DNA from: Planctomycetaceae bacterium
GTDB lineage: Bacteria > Planctomycetota > Planctomycetia > Planctomycetales > Planctomycetaceae
Direction of reading: 5' to 3'
Length of the DNA stretch: 64,000 nt
NCBI GenBank assembly: GCA_021732415.1
Contig: JAKFVC010000003.1
Location: 1-64,000 of the forward strand
Position 1 is the first letter of the stretch. Every line of letters begins with the position of its first letter. The notes below the pieces were generated by a model. That model did no database searches. It was not told the origin of the DNA and saw only the letters and a program-made list of their open reading frames with translations. Shown piece by piece: positions 18,201 through 26,933 of this stretch. Both the position numbers and the translations under genes were made by a program.

Positions 18201-19202
18201 ACCATCCACACCATATTCCAGGTCGACTACTTCGGACATGTTCAGGGCACCGTTCCCATCCTGATCGAAGTATTCCCAATACGTGTCGCGGCCCCAGGGA
18301 TTACGCACCGTGACAAACGTGTTTGTCAAATCGCCATTCGTGGGAATCTCGATCCCCAACACGGTATAGCAATGGTTGGCGACGATTCCATATTGGCCGT
18401 CCAGCAGCACCACGCCTCCCTCTGCAGCATCCAAAGAACTGGCCGTGGTGAAGCTCCCCCCATTGAGTGCCGTTTGAATCCTCTGGGCTTCCACCAGGCC
18501 TTTGCCGAGTACCGGTAGTCGAGTGGTCGCCTTGCCCGTCAGTGTCGACATGGCGAACACGGAATTTCTAAACTCCTTTCCCAGATCTTCGGCTAACTGC
18601 AGGTACGCACGCTGAAAGATCGCCGGCCAGAACTCGTTATCGTCTGCCGGCTGCAGGTCTTCAGGCTCAACCAAGCCATCAAACGGGACGTCGACAAACG
18701 CCGGTACATAGGCGCCCGAACCATTTTCCTTATAGAGCTTGACGCGATAGCCAGGAACCGATGCCGCACGTGCCTGAGGGTTGGCCCCAGGCTGAGCAAT
18801 GGTAATGGGCTCAATCGATATCGCCAGCGTACCGGGAACAAGAGCGTTGGCCGACAGTACCGCCGAAAATGCGCAGGTCCCATCAGCCCCTTGAAAAATG
18901 TCGTCAAAGCTGATCGCTGCTGCATCCGTGCCCGCGCGACCGAACAGATTCGCGTCGCTGACATCGACCGGGACCAGCTGGGTCTCCAGTTTGATCTGCC
19001 CGGGAATCGCAGTACTGGTCGGGCTGCTATAAGCGGTCGCATCGGTATCTGGAGTCCACTCCAACACTTGTTGCGGACCTGCGGCCGACAACATCTGCCG
19101 CGGTTCCAGAGTCTCGATCAACGCTCGCGCCCCCCAGTTGGTCAGCGTCAATTGAGAGTTTCGACGTGAATTACGCTGATTCTTGCCTGGCCGCTTCGCC
19201 AT
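15252..19202 (-). CDS. Secreted calpain-like cysteine peptidase with Ig-like and cadherin domains
   Basis: A 1316-aa surface or secreted protein. The N-terminus has a basic leader and LEPRQMLSA (residues 33-41), the LEPRxLL-type motif of planctomycete exported giants. Residues about 100-355 look like a calpain (C2) peptidase: GADGTC with Cys110, NHCYTVLG with His277, and VRNPWG with Asn301, followed by the EF-hand-like DQDGNGALNMSEV. Then come an Ig-like domain (about 390-470), a long beta-rich region with propeller-like repeats (about 600-960), two cadherin-type domains (about 1000-1200; IPENSAVDTVVGTVTATDSD), and a C-terminal domain ending QTISIRKK that resembles the C-termini of the FG-GAP proteins at 22.9-28.7 kb. 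It probably degrades or binds extracellular protein. Confidence 0.85.
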   Translation of the reverse strand: MAKRPGKNQRNSRRNSQLTLTNWGARALIETLEPRQMLSAAGPQQVLEWTPDTDATAYSSPTSTAIPGQIKLETQLVPVDVSDANLFGRAGTDAAAISFDDIFQGADGTCAFSAVLSANALVPGTLAISIEPITIAQPGANPQARAASVPGYRVKLYKENGSGAYVPAFVDVPFDGLVEPEDLQPADDNEFWPAIFQRAYLQLAEDLGKEFRNSVFAMSTLTGKATTRLPVLGKGLVEAQRIQTALNGGSFTTASSLDAAEGGVVLLDGQYGIVANHCYTVLGIEIPTNGDLTNTFVTVRNPWGRDTYWEYFDQDGNGALNMSEVVDLEYGVDGWNDGLVRMPWSAFATYFEAAAISSVTGPSINQPLKLNAPPVFSPNAVGPFTIHEGQRLDVDLNATDPDGHGVFYGLGMGSPGDINLQNGVYSWTPTANMVGKYAITVIAEVSKFESSSLTFEVNVTTGAPTIGSLTSNVSSIGDGGVDLLTLTANNVALPFVDANESVGPVEFWQDSDGNGAFNEDVDRFLGYGQGAASRSWSGYIGSVTPGSAKFFTRAGWFSASDLHYSAVLSKSITITSTPVVPPVATPGSATLITPTTAGVDQSGFAIEADASGNLRTFWLDRKFVPVNPNNPNLGNYQYALHTRLYDSAGSVLGAAQLLVNFPAPTAVYDAEVMPDGSFVIAWIESVNNSIADIKIQRYNAAGSPVGSTVTIVDDAAWAQNATLEIANDSAGNLLLVYNKGDYFDEDSMAVSVSSSNLVTRAPWVVNSSTTSQQKNPAVALNGAGNGVIVWNDGDAGKIKGRVVSNYGQTNGAAFDVATDSNVFDQVIDVAVDASGNFIVSWDDNGVRARRFNSSGTPLGAAFLVNTNLAGGRSNGLVSISDSGWSVIYWSAYAQDSGASGGTGAYAQLYDPSGTAVGPEIPVATGAKSQVAAAVYIDPDADATFLWWEGPNYPDKADVTSSIRHYEINLAPTFTSNPTFGIPENSAVDTVVGTVTATDSDTPTGLTYSIVSGNFDDAFVINSTTGQIRVADDEALNFEIEASFDLVIRVVDPSGKSDLANVTINLTDVDEGPDLLDLAFFIFENTAPRTLVGDAGTAVDQDESDVITYSILPGDDASLFTVDSQSGQIFLSATATLNFETKPILSFTLKATDDSGKFETATVFVNLLNRIEPPVIVPPSAPVAFSKKGGPAALLPNVTLASSDGLSDQALRGATLVVSINRASKKAKFFDTLSGFDAVSGIGQLLSQQEVGGRTVFSTKLNDTVTGSAVEDYLHGLNFSTKGPGLKLTTRLLKVQLIGTDGVTSNLIEQTISIRKK

Positions 19203-20339
19203 CGTGAACTCCGGAGGGAAATTTGAGTACAGTCAATGATTGATATAGGGAAAAACGTCGAGGGGGAGGAGCGGTCTAACTCAAGACTGATTGCGGTTTG
19301 CCTGCCGTACCGCGCCTTTTTGAGGAAATCCACAATCTTTCGGGAGGTGCGAACTAGGACAGACGTGGTACTATCAGGACCCCGTACGCTAAGGTGAAAT
19401 CAAAGTATTCAACACTCGATCTCGTGATCGATATGTTTGTACCCTTGTGCTCATTTGTGATGATATTCAACATACATCACATGTATATGTTGCTCTACTG
19501 CGTTCCACTGAATGTTACTAATTGCCGGAAATCGAACGCAAGCCAAACTTTGAAAGAAATTCAAAAGTGAGCTGATAATTCGCAGGGAGACAAGAAAAGG
19601 GACAGAATTGACAGGGGCGTGACAGCACAGGGCTCACCTGGGAAGCTTTTCGCGCGGGTGCGTCGCGTGAGCCACCGGCGATCCATTTTGGCGACATCGA
19701 CGCCTCGTTGTATGATTGAAGGGCGACTTGGTTCTTGAACCTGTGTCAACCACTTGATCGCTCATCAACCTGGGCCACTCCGCGAAGCGACCTGACAGCC
19801 GATGCCTGGCATCCACGTCACGCTAACCTGATGGGAACGGCCTGTCGCTCGCGAGAGAGTCAAAATAACTCACTCGGTGTCCCGCCATTGGCGGGAGCCG
19901 GAAGCTCAGCCTTCCGGGATCCACGAAGGGATGGATGGAGAGACCACTGCCTGCATGGCAAAAAAAGGTGGTCACAAACTCGCGACCAACAGACCAGTTC
20001 GCCGACGCCATCGATGACTCACGAGCATCAGAGCAACTCAGCGGTTTAAGAACGATGAAATTCAAGCTGTCACAGACAGCCCTGCTGACAGTACGTCCCG
20101 ACGACCCTTCAACACTGAAAAACACCTCGGGAAAACCTGCTTGACAATTCAAACTTTTTCAGGGATGGGTCACCCGGTGCGATCAGGGGGCCAGGTTGTT
20201 CACGATGGCCGTTGTGGATTCGTAGGCGTCACAATGGAGGCGGAACTCATCGCGGTTCAGCAGTTTGCAGAATAAAGGGGGCAGCTTCATGAGATGAGAA
20301 AGCCGGGCGGATCAAAGGCTCAGCTCGGCTTCTGGCACG
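19203..20339. other. Gene-free stretch with a dispersed repeat
   Basis: About 1.1 kb without a supported gene. Presumably it contains the promoter of the 1316-aa protein gene near its left edge. The segment at 19683-19728 (CCATTTTGG, then CCTCGTTGTATGAT, then GAAGGG) recurs at 38559-38604, marking a dispersed repeat. Short open frames across 19560-20150 have no protein-like composition and were not called. Confidence 0.5.
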
Positions 20340-21686
20340 CTACAACAACTCCGTCACCGGTTGACGATGGTCGAGCAGGTACTGCGGGCGGCCATTGAGG
20401 TCCATGAATTGCGTGTCGAGATCGATGCCCAGCAGGTGATAGAACGTGGCGAACATTTCCTGGAAGTGGACCGGACGGGCCACCGGGTATTCCGCCCGCG
20501 GATTGGTCGCTCCGACAACCTGGCCCCCCTGAATTCCGCCGCCGAAGACCAGCGCGTGCGACGTGTCCACCCAATGGTCGCGTCCGGCGTTGTTATTGTT
20601 GATGCGCGGCGTGCGGCCGAATTCGCCCCACACCACCACGATCACATCATCGAACATCCCGCGCGCCGTCAAGTCTTCGATCAGGGCCGATAGCCCGATG
20701 TCCATTTTGGGCAACTGCGGCTTCAAGTCGACGAAGTTGTTGGTGTGCGTGTCCCAGCCGCCCCAATGAGTCGTCACGCAACGGACGCCGGCCTCAATCA
20801 ACCGACGGGCCATCAGTAAGCGGTCATTATGAGTCGTCATGATCTGGGCGCGTGCATTGTCGCCGGCTCGCTCGCCGCGATAACGCGCCACAGTGCGAGG
20901 ATCCTCCTGCGTCAAATCCAGCGCACGACCGATCTTCCCGCTCGTCAGGACATTGACCGCCTGCTGCCGGAAGACATCCATCGCGCCCATGACGGCCGTC
21001 TCTTGAGACCGGCGTTTGAATTGATCCAGCCCTTGCAGGAGACCCAGCCGTTCATCGATCCGGACGTCGGTCAAGTTATTCCTGCGGCGAAGATTGTCTT
21101 GCTCGACGCCGTACGGGTCCGGCGAATAGGCCGCATACTTGGGGCCCAGAAAGCCCGGTTTGCCGATCATCGATTCGAAATTGGGCACGAAATCGAGGTA
21201 GGGAGGCGCCTTGCCGTCGAGCGAACCGATCAGCTTGCTCGCCACGGAACCCAAACTGGGCCGTCCACCGGCCGATTGCAGATCTTTGATGCCCCAACCG
21301 GTCGACGTTTGATAATTTTCATGCAGCCCCACTGTGCCGACCACCGTTCGGACGATGGAAAACCGGTCGGCCATGCGTGCCAGCAGGGGAAAGAGTTCGC
21401 AAATATCCAAGCCGGGCACGTTCGTCGGAATCGGCTTGAATTCCCCGCGGAACTCACGTGGAGCTTCCGGCTTCATATCCCACATGTCGATCTGAGGAGG
21501 ACCTCCCCCCAGATGAATGTTGATGATCGCCTTGTTCTGGGAACTCAATCCGCTCGGCAAAGCGGCTTCGGCTCGCAGGAGATTGGTCAACGTCAGGCCG
21601 CCGAAACCGGCAGCGCCGATGCGGAGAAAATCACGACGGGAGACGCCGTCGCAATATTTATGTCCATCGCCGAAAATCGTAAGCAT
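20340..21686 (-). CDS. DUF1501 domain-containing protein
   Basis: A 448-aa protein. The ATG at 21686 is preceded by GGGAGAGG and begins MLTIFGDGHKYCDGVSRRDFLRIG, with a twin-arginine signal (SRRDFLRIGAAGFGGLTL). The rest matches DUF1501, a sulfatase-like family abundant in planctomycetes: HLGGGPPQIDMWDMKPEAP, HWGGWDTHTNNF, VVVWGEFGRTPRINN and GRDHWV carry the putative metal-binding Asp and His residues. It probably acts as an exported hydrolase, and in planctomycetes it is often paired with a DUF1549/DUF1553 cytochrome-like gene. That partner is not present here, so this copy is an orphan. Confidence 0.92.
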   Translation of the reverse strand: MLTIFGDGHKYCDGVSRRDFLRIGAAGFGGLTLTNLLRAEAALPSGLSSQNKAIINIHLGGGPPQIDMWDMKPEAPREFRGEFKPIPTNVPGLDICELFPLLARMADRFSIVRTVVGTVGLHENYQTSTGWGIKDLQSAGGRPSLGSVASKLIGSLDGKAPPYLDFVPNFESMIGKPGFLGPKYAAYSPDPYGVEQDNLRRRNNLTDVRIDERLGLLQGLDQFKRRSQETAVMGAMDVFRQQAVNVLTSGKIGRALDLTQEDPRTVARYRGERAGDNARAQIMTTHNDRLLMARRLIEAGVRCVTTHWGGWDTHTNNFVDLKPQLPKMDIGLSALIEDLTARGMFDDVIVVVWGEFGRTPRINNNNAGRDHWVDTSHALVFGGGIQGGQVVGATNPRAEYPVARPVHFQEMFATFYHLLGIDLDTQFMDLNGRPQYLLDHRQPVTELL

Positions 21687-22193
21687 GACCTCTCCCGCGA
21701 ATAGGTGAACCAATACTCTATCACTATTTTTCGGCCAGCGGAATCAGATTACGCGAGGTTTGCTGGAATCGGCTCTGGCATCCGTCTGGAACATGAAGAG
21801 TGACTCCGGGATGGGATGGTCGAGACATGTTCACTGAATTCTACCGCAGTGGACTGAACAATCTCTACGGGACGGGGCTCATTTCCTCAGTTTATTCTGG
21901 CGACTTACTCTGTTTGGTTCTAACTCAAGCAAAATGGCCCTCGCCCAAAAATTGAGATTTTTGTTCTTGAATACCAGACGGGCATCTGGTATAAATGCCG
22001 ATGTCACATGACGTAGACATCACGGCAGCTCAGGCCGTGACAAGACTGGCGGTGAGCATCTTTTAAGCTCGCCATAACAACGGTTGGAAGTGCGTTGTAG
22101 GTCGTTGGCGGGCATCTCTATTGCCGCCACTTTTCCCTTCAATGGGCGAACCCGCGTGGATCGTGGCGCGTCCTGAGCTTGAAAGGTCTTGGC
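21687..22193. other. Intergenic region upstream of the DUF1501 gene
   Basis: About 500 bp with no supported gene. Bases 21900-22000 are comparatively AT-rich and may hold the DUF1501 promoter. No repeats or RNA genes were recognised. Confidence 0.4.
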
Positions 22194-22484
22194 ATGTATT
22201 ATCGATATGACTTGTCGCAGGTGACTCAACTTTGCAGCGACGATATCTGGGAAGTCCTGATGGCGCTGCGCGAGCGCGGTCTGGAAAAAAGCACCTGGCC
22301 GGGGACGGTCCATGATGCGTACGAAACGCTCGAATTGGCTTTCGCTCGCACCCTCGCGCATGGCTTTGGGCCCAACTCTGCCATCGCCTCGAAGCTCGAC
22401 GACAACGTCTGGCAACATGCCGTGCTGGTCGGTCAAGACTTTCTGTCGCAAGTTGCCGCGCGAGAGCCCTCGTGGGCGGCCTGA
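22194..22484 (+). CDS. Small hypothetical protein
   Basis: A 96-aa frame starting MYYRYDLSQVTQLCSDDIWEVL. The residue mix is protein-like (ALRERGLEKSTW, AYETLELAFARTLAHGFG, DDNVWQHAVLVGQDFL), with predicted helices and no signal peptide or known motif. It stands alone between the DUF1501 gene and the FG-GAP cluster, and the surrounding DNA is non-coding. It may be a real orphan gene or the relic of a longer one. Confidence 0.35.
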   Translation: MYYRYDLSQVTQLCSDDIWEVLMALRERGLEKSTWPGTVHDAYETLELAFARTLAHGFGPNSAIASKLDDNVWQHAVLVGQDFLSQVAAREPSWAA

Positions 22485-22925
22485 TCACTCGGGATTGAGA
22501 TTTCCGAATCTCAAAACAGTGGACCCGGCGCCAGTTCCGAGTCCACTGTCTGGTTGCCCTGCGCGCTTCTGGAACACCCCCCCAGGGACAAGACACTTAG
22601 GCGTCCGGCGAATGAAAAACGTCTCCGTGCGGCGTCCCAACTCGATGGAATGCTTTTTGTAGAAACAGGTTGCGAAGCAAGTCGGGCCTCTCGACGCAAA
22701 GCAGCCAAGATTGATTGTTTCGCTCCGTTCTCTCGGATTTGGGAATCTCGGCAGAACGGCCGATTTCGCTAATCCCCCCAGTCCCGAATTTCGTTAGCTC
22801 CCTATGGAATCAATTGCTCGCTCTTGAAAACAATCATGAGCGCGCTATTGTTTGTGCTTCCGAGTGGTCGCTAGACTGCTGCGGGATTTAAGACATCGAA
22901 GCTTTTGTTTAGAAGTACATGTGTG
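22485..22925. other. Intergenic region upstream of the FG-GAP cluster
   Basis: About 440 bp without a supported gene. TTTAGAAGT just before the first FG-GAP gene recurs before the two paralogues (with TGATGATGAATCTGAA at the start of copies two and three), so the duplication unit includes this leader. Confidence 0.45.
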
Positions 22926-24728
22926 ATGATTGATGTGAGTTGGTTGGTCGGAAGTGGTCGCGGTCGATGGGGGGCGTCGTTGCTCCGGGGGACAGTGATG
23001 AAGAGGAAAGCTCTCGCTCGGGTCGACCGATTTGCGAGTCTGGAGTCGTTGGAAGAACGCCTGCTGCTCACCGCGAGTTCGGACGGCTCGATCGCTAGTT
23101 CGGTCGAGATTGCGACTAATGGAGCCGGCCAGCCTGTGGCCGCACTGGGTGACCTGTTTGGCGGGTCGGTGTCGTCGATCGGCGATTTCGATCACGATGG
23201 GGTGCCGGACTTGGTGGTCGGGTCGCCGCTGAATGATACCGGTGGCAATGATCGTGGCGCTGTGCAGTTGGTGTTCCTCAATGCCGATGGCTCGGTGAAG
23301 TCGTCGACGCTCATTGCCAGCTCGGTCCATGGCGGTCCCATGTTGCGGGATGGGGCGAAGTTCGGCTCGTCGGTCGCGGCGGTCGGGGATCTCAATGGTG
23401 ACGGGGTGACTGATCTCGCCGTCGGGGCCGAGGGAGATGATGTCGATAGTCTGCAGAAGGGGGCCGTTTATATCCTGTTGATGAACGCGAATGGGACCGT
23501 GCAGGCTTCGACCCGCATCGCGAGCAATACCAATGGCGGCCCCAAGCTGGCCACGCTGAATCACTTTGGCCACGCGGTCGCGGCGATCGGGGATCTCGAC
23601 CAGGATGGCATCGAGGATCTGGCGGTCGGTGCTCCGGATGGAAAAGATGGCGCTCAGGAAGCGGGGGAAGTTTATATCCTCTTCCTGAATGCGAATGGTT
23701 CGGTGCGAAAGTCCACTAAGATTGCTGGCGCTACCTATCAGAATATGTCGGACAACCAGAATAGTTTTGGCTCGTCGCTGGCTGCGGCCGGGGATATCAA
23801 TGGTGATGGCATCGTCGATCTGGCGATCGGCAGTCCGCGTGCCGCTAGTGGACAGGGCTTGATGACGCTGTTGACCCTCTCCCGGCAGGGCAAGACGGCA
23901 TTCGCGGGGAATTTTGGCAAGAACGACTTTTTTGCATCGGATCGGAACTTCGGCCTGTCGATGGCGGCCATCGGCGATCTGGACGGCAATGGCCTGACGG
24001 AATTTGCAGTCGGGGCCAAGGGAGGACAGTTTGAAACGGACGGGGCGATCTATATCGTCTCGTTCGGGCTGAGTGCTCGCGGCAATCACAAAACCTTCAG
24101 GATCTCCGACAACTTACACGGCGGCCCCACCTTGCACGAGGGTGACTATTTCGGCCTGTCGGTTGCGGCGGTCGGCGATCTGAATGGCGACGGGATTTCT
24201 GAGCTGGCCGTGGGGTCGATGGACGACAACAGCAACCACGCCCTGAACGGAGCGATGCGGATTCTGTTTCCGGCCGTCACGGACCAGTTGCCCAGCCTCG
24301 CGCTGAACAACGGCCCGATTACTTATGCCGGGGTGAATGAGCCGGTGTCGATTGCTCCGAATCTGACATTCAGTGATCCCGACACCGACCCGGCACTGAT
24401 GATTCCCGGCGGTCGCCTGTTCATTAAATTCGATATGGCGTCGAATAAGAAGCGTACTCAACTATATGACTCCGTCCATATCGAAGGCCTCACCGGTCAT
24501 GCCACTCCGGAGTATCAATTTTTCGAAGACGACAAGTACGTCGTGATCATTAAGTTCTCTCAAACGGCCACGGTCGCGCAAATTGAAGAGTCGCTACGGA
24601 CGCTCACTTTCAGCACGACGAAAGCGGGCCTCAAGCAACCGACCCGCACGTTTACGTTCCGCATTCAAGACCAGTTCGGCGGATCGAGCCCCACGGTGAC
24701 CCAAACGGTGAATGTGCGGGCATCGTAG
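22926..24728 (+). CDS. FG-GAP repeat protein, paralogue 1
   Basis: About 600 aa from ATG at 22926; an ATG at 22998 (MKRKALARV) is an alternative. The N-terminus has LESLEERLLLTA, a LEPRxLL-type export-associated motif. Six FG-GAP/integrin-like repeats follow, each with a calcium-type loop: GDFDHDGVPDLVVG, GDLNGDGVTDLAVG, GDLDQDGIEDLAVG, GDINGDGIVDLAIG, GDLDGNGLTEFAVG and GDLNGDGISELAVG. These form a beta-propeller binding calcium. A C-terminal domain of about 140 residues ends SPTVTQTVNVRAS and is shared with paralogues 2 and 3. It is probably a surface adhesin or matrix protein. Confidence 0.87.
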   Translation: MIDVSWLVGSGRGRWGASLLRGTVMKRKALARVDRFASLESLEERLLLTASSDGSIASSVEIATNGAGQPVAALGDLFGGSVSSIGDFDHDGVPDLVVGSPLNDTGGNDRGAVQLVFLNADGSVKSSTLIASSVHGGPMLRDGAKFGSSVAAVGDLNGDGVTDLAVGAEGDDVDSLQKGAVYILLMNANGTVQASTRIASNTNGGPKLATLNHFGHAVAAIGDLDQDGIEDLAVGAPDGKDGAQEAGEVYILFLNANGSVRKSTKIAGATYQNMSDNQNSFGSSLAAAGDINGDGIVDLAIGSPRAASGQGLMTLLTLSRQGKTAFAGNFGKNDFFASDRNFGLSMAAIGDLDGNGLTEFAVGAKGGQFETDGAIYIVSFGLSARGNHKTFRISDNLHGGPTLHEGDYFGLSVAAVGDLNGDGISELAVGSMDDNSNHALNGAMRILFPAVTDQLPSLALNNGPITYAGVNEPVSIAPNLTFSDPDTDPALMIPGGRLFIKFDMASNKKRTQLYDSVHIEGLTGHATPEYQFFEDDKYVVIIKFSQTATVAQIEESLRTLTFSTTKAGLKQPTRTFTFRIQDQFGGSSPTVTQTVNVRAS

Positions 24729-24869
24729 TGTGATTTCGGGGAGCCTCGCCCTCCCGTTTCAAACAGGTTTTTAAGCTAAGTGGCCGGGCCCGTAGTGCAG
24801 AGGCCCGATGACCACCGAGACAAGTTCGGTGGGGTTTGTTTCTTTGTCTTATTTAGAAGTCGTTTCGTG

Positions 24870-26657
24870 ATGATGAATCTGAACCTCTGGGGGGCGTCGA
24901 TGCTCCGAAGTACCACGACTAAGCGGAAGGCTCTCTCTCGCGCGGCTCGCTGTGCGGCGATCGAAGGCCTGGAAGAACGCCTGCTCCTCACTGCGAGTTC
25001 GGACGGCTCGATCGCCAGTTTGGTCGAGATTGCCACCAATGGAGCCGGCCAGCCTGTGGCGGCGCTGGGGGATCTGTTTGGCGGGTCGGTGTCGTCGATT
25101 GGCGATTTTGATCACGATGGAGTCCCGGACCTGGCGATCGGGTCGCCGCTGAATGATACCGCCGGCCATGATCGCGGGGCTGTGCAGTTGGTGTTCCTCA
25201 ACGCCGATGGCTCGGTGAAGTCGTCGACGGTGATTGCGAGCTCGGTCCATGGCGGGCCGGTGTTGGCGGATGGGGCGAAGTTTGGTTCGTCGATCGCCGC
25301 CGTGGGAGATCTCAATGGCGATGGCGTCACGGATCTCGCCGTGGGTGCTGAGGGGGATGATGTCGATAGTCTGCAGAAGGGTGCCGTTTATATCCTGTTG
25401 ATGAACGCGGATGGGACCGTGCAGGCCTCCTCGCGCATCGCGAGCAAGACCAATGGCGGACCCAAGCTCGATGTGCTGAATCACTTTGGCCACGCGGTCG
25501 CGGCGATCGGGGATCTCGACCAGGATGGAATCGCTGATCTGGTGGTCGGGGCTCCGGACGGGAAAGATGGCAATCTGGAGTCGGGGGAAGTTTATATCCT
25601 CTTGCTGAATACGGACGGATCGGTGCGGAAGTCCATTAAATTGCCGGGTAGCACTTTTCCGAGTTCGTATGACCACTTTGAGCGGGGATTTGGCTCGTCC
25701 CTGGCCGCGATCGGTGACATCAATGGCGACGGCATTGTCGACCTGGCGGTGGGCAGTCCGCGAGCGAGTAGTGGGCGCGGAGTGGTGCTGCTCTTCACGC
25801 TTTCCCGGCAGGGTAAGGTCGGGTTAGGCGGCGAATTTCGCGGTGACAGAAATGGCAGCAATGGGGCGGGCCCCGAGCTGAACTTCGGGCAGTCGCTGGC
25901 GTCCCTCGGAGACATCGACGGCGACGGCATCTCGGAAGTGGTGATCGGATCCGACGGAGGTCAGTTCTCGACCCCCGGGGCGCTCTATATCGCGTCGTAC
26001 AGGCCCCCGTTCGTCGGCAATTACGAATTGTCCAGAATCTCCGGCGGCCCCAGTCTGCACGAGGGTGACAATTTCGGTCTGTCGTTGGCGGCGATCGGCG
26101 ATCTGAATGGCGACGGGATCACCGAGCTGGTTGTGGGGGCTCAAGATAACAACAGCAATCATGCGCTCAATGGAGCCGTGCGGATCATGTTCCCGGCCGT
26201 GACGGATCAGCGTCCGACTCTCGCCCTCAACAATGGTCCCATTACGTTTACCGGGGTGAATCAACCGGTCCCGCTCGTGCCCAATCTGACGTTCAGTGAT
26301 CCCGATACTGACCCGGCGCGGATGATTCCCGGCGGCCAGTTGTATATCACCTTTGATACCGCGGTAAATAATAAGAAGCACACGAAAGTGTACGACACTT
26401 TAGGCTTCGGTGGCCTCGCTAACATCGGCGGTCCAGTCTATGACTATATTAATAGCGAAGGTCAGCGCTATGTGATCCTCGGACTATCGTCCCAAGCCAC
26501 GACCGCTCAACTCGAAGCAGCCCTGCGGACGCTGACCTTCAGCACCACAGGTCCGGGCCTCAAGCAAGCGACTCGGACATTTTCGTTCCACCTCATAGAC
26601 CAGGCCGGCGGATCGAGCCCCACGGTGACCCAGACGGTCAACGTCCGGAAGTCGTAG
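24870..26657 (+). CDS. FG-GAP repeat protein, paralogue 2
   Basis: About 595 aa from the ATG at 24870 (MMNLNLWGASML). It has the same architecture as its neighbours: IEGLEERLLLTA near residue 40, six FG-GAP loops with D.D.DG.. patterns, and the C-terminal domain ending SPTVTQTVNVRKS. Nucleotide identity to paralogues 1 and 3 is high through the first half and lower around residues 270-340 and in the C-terminal domain, where loops differ in length. It lies 141 bp after paralogue 1 on the same strand, so it is a tandem duplicate and possibly co-transcribed. Confidence 0.87.
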   Translation: MMNLNLWGASMLRSTTTKRKALSRAARCAAIEGLEERLLLTASSDGSIASLVEIATNGAGQPVAALGDLFGGSVSSIGDFDHDGVPDLAIGSPLNDTAGHDRGAVQLVFLNADGSVKSSTVIASSVHGGPVLADGAKFGSSIAAVGDLNGDGVTDLAVGAEGDDVDSLQKGAVYILLMNADGTVQASSRIASKTNGGPKLDVLNHFGHAVAAIGDLDQDGIADLVVGAPDGKDGNLESGEVYILLLNTDGSVRKSIKLPGSTFPSSYDHFERGFGSSLAAIGDINGDGIVDLAVGSPRASSGRGVVLLFTLSRQGKVGLGGEFRGDRNGSNGAGPELNFGQSLASLGDIDGDGISEVVIGSDGGQFSTPGALYIASYRPPFVGNYELSRISGGPSLHEGDNFGLSLAAIGDLNGDGITELVVGAQDNNSNHALNGAVRIMFPAVTDQRPTLALNNGPITFTGVNQPVPLVPNLTFSDPDTDPARMIPGGQLYITFDTAVNNKKHTKVYDTLGFGGLANIGGPVYDYINSEGQRYVILGLSSQATTAQLEAALRTLTFSTTGPGLKQATRTFSFHLIDQAGGSSPTVTQTVNVRKS

Positions 26658-26697
26658 AGGCCTTCGCCCGCCCGAGGCAAACTGGGGGGGAGAAACG

Positions 26698-26815
26698 AAG
26701 AATAATCTCACGCAAAGGCGCTAAGACGCAAAGTTCCAGTGATTAAAAGTGTCACAACATCCTCAACGTCGTTTTGTTCATTGCGCCTTGGCGTCTTCGC
26801 GTGAGATTATTCTGA
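26698..26815. repeat. Long imperfect inverted repeat between paralogues 2 and 3
   Basis: GAATAATCTCACGCAAAGGCGCTAAGACGCAAAG at the left is matched by the reverse complement of TTGCGCCTTGGCGTCTTCGCGTGAGATTATTC at the right, around a loop of about 40 bases. It looks like a small mobile palindrome (MITE- or REP-like) inserted in the gap. Confidence 0.65.
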
Positions 26816-26933
26816 ATTCGTGGAGACTCACGTCGCAGGGCGCTGGTCGTGCTGATTGAAAAAGCCCGATAACCACCGAGGCCAGCTCGGCGGGGGCTAC
26901 TGTCTTGTTGTTTTATTTAGAAGTCGATCTGTG

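Noticed and set aside
19823..20152. 109-codon minus-strand frame
   Set aside because: No ribosome site, no protein-like composition, lies among dispersed repeats.
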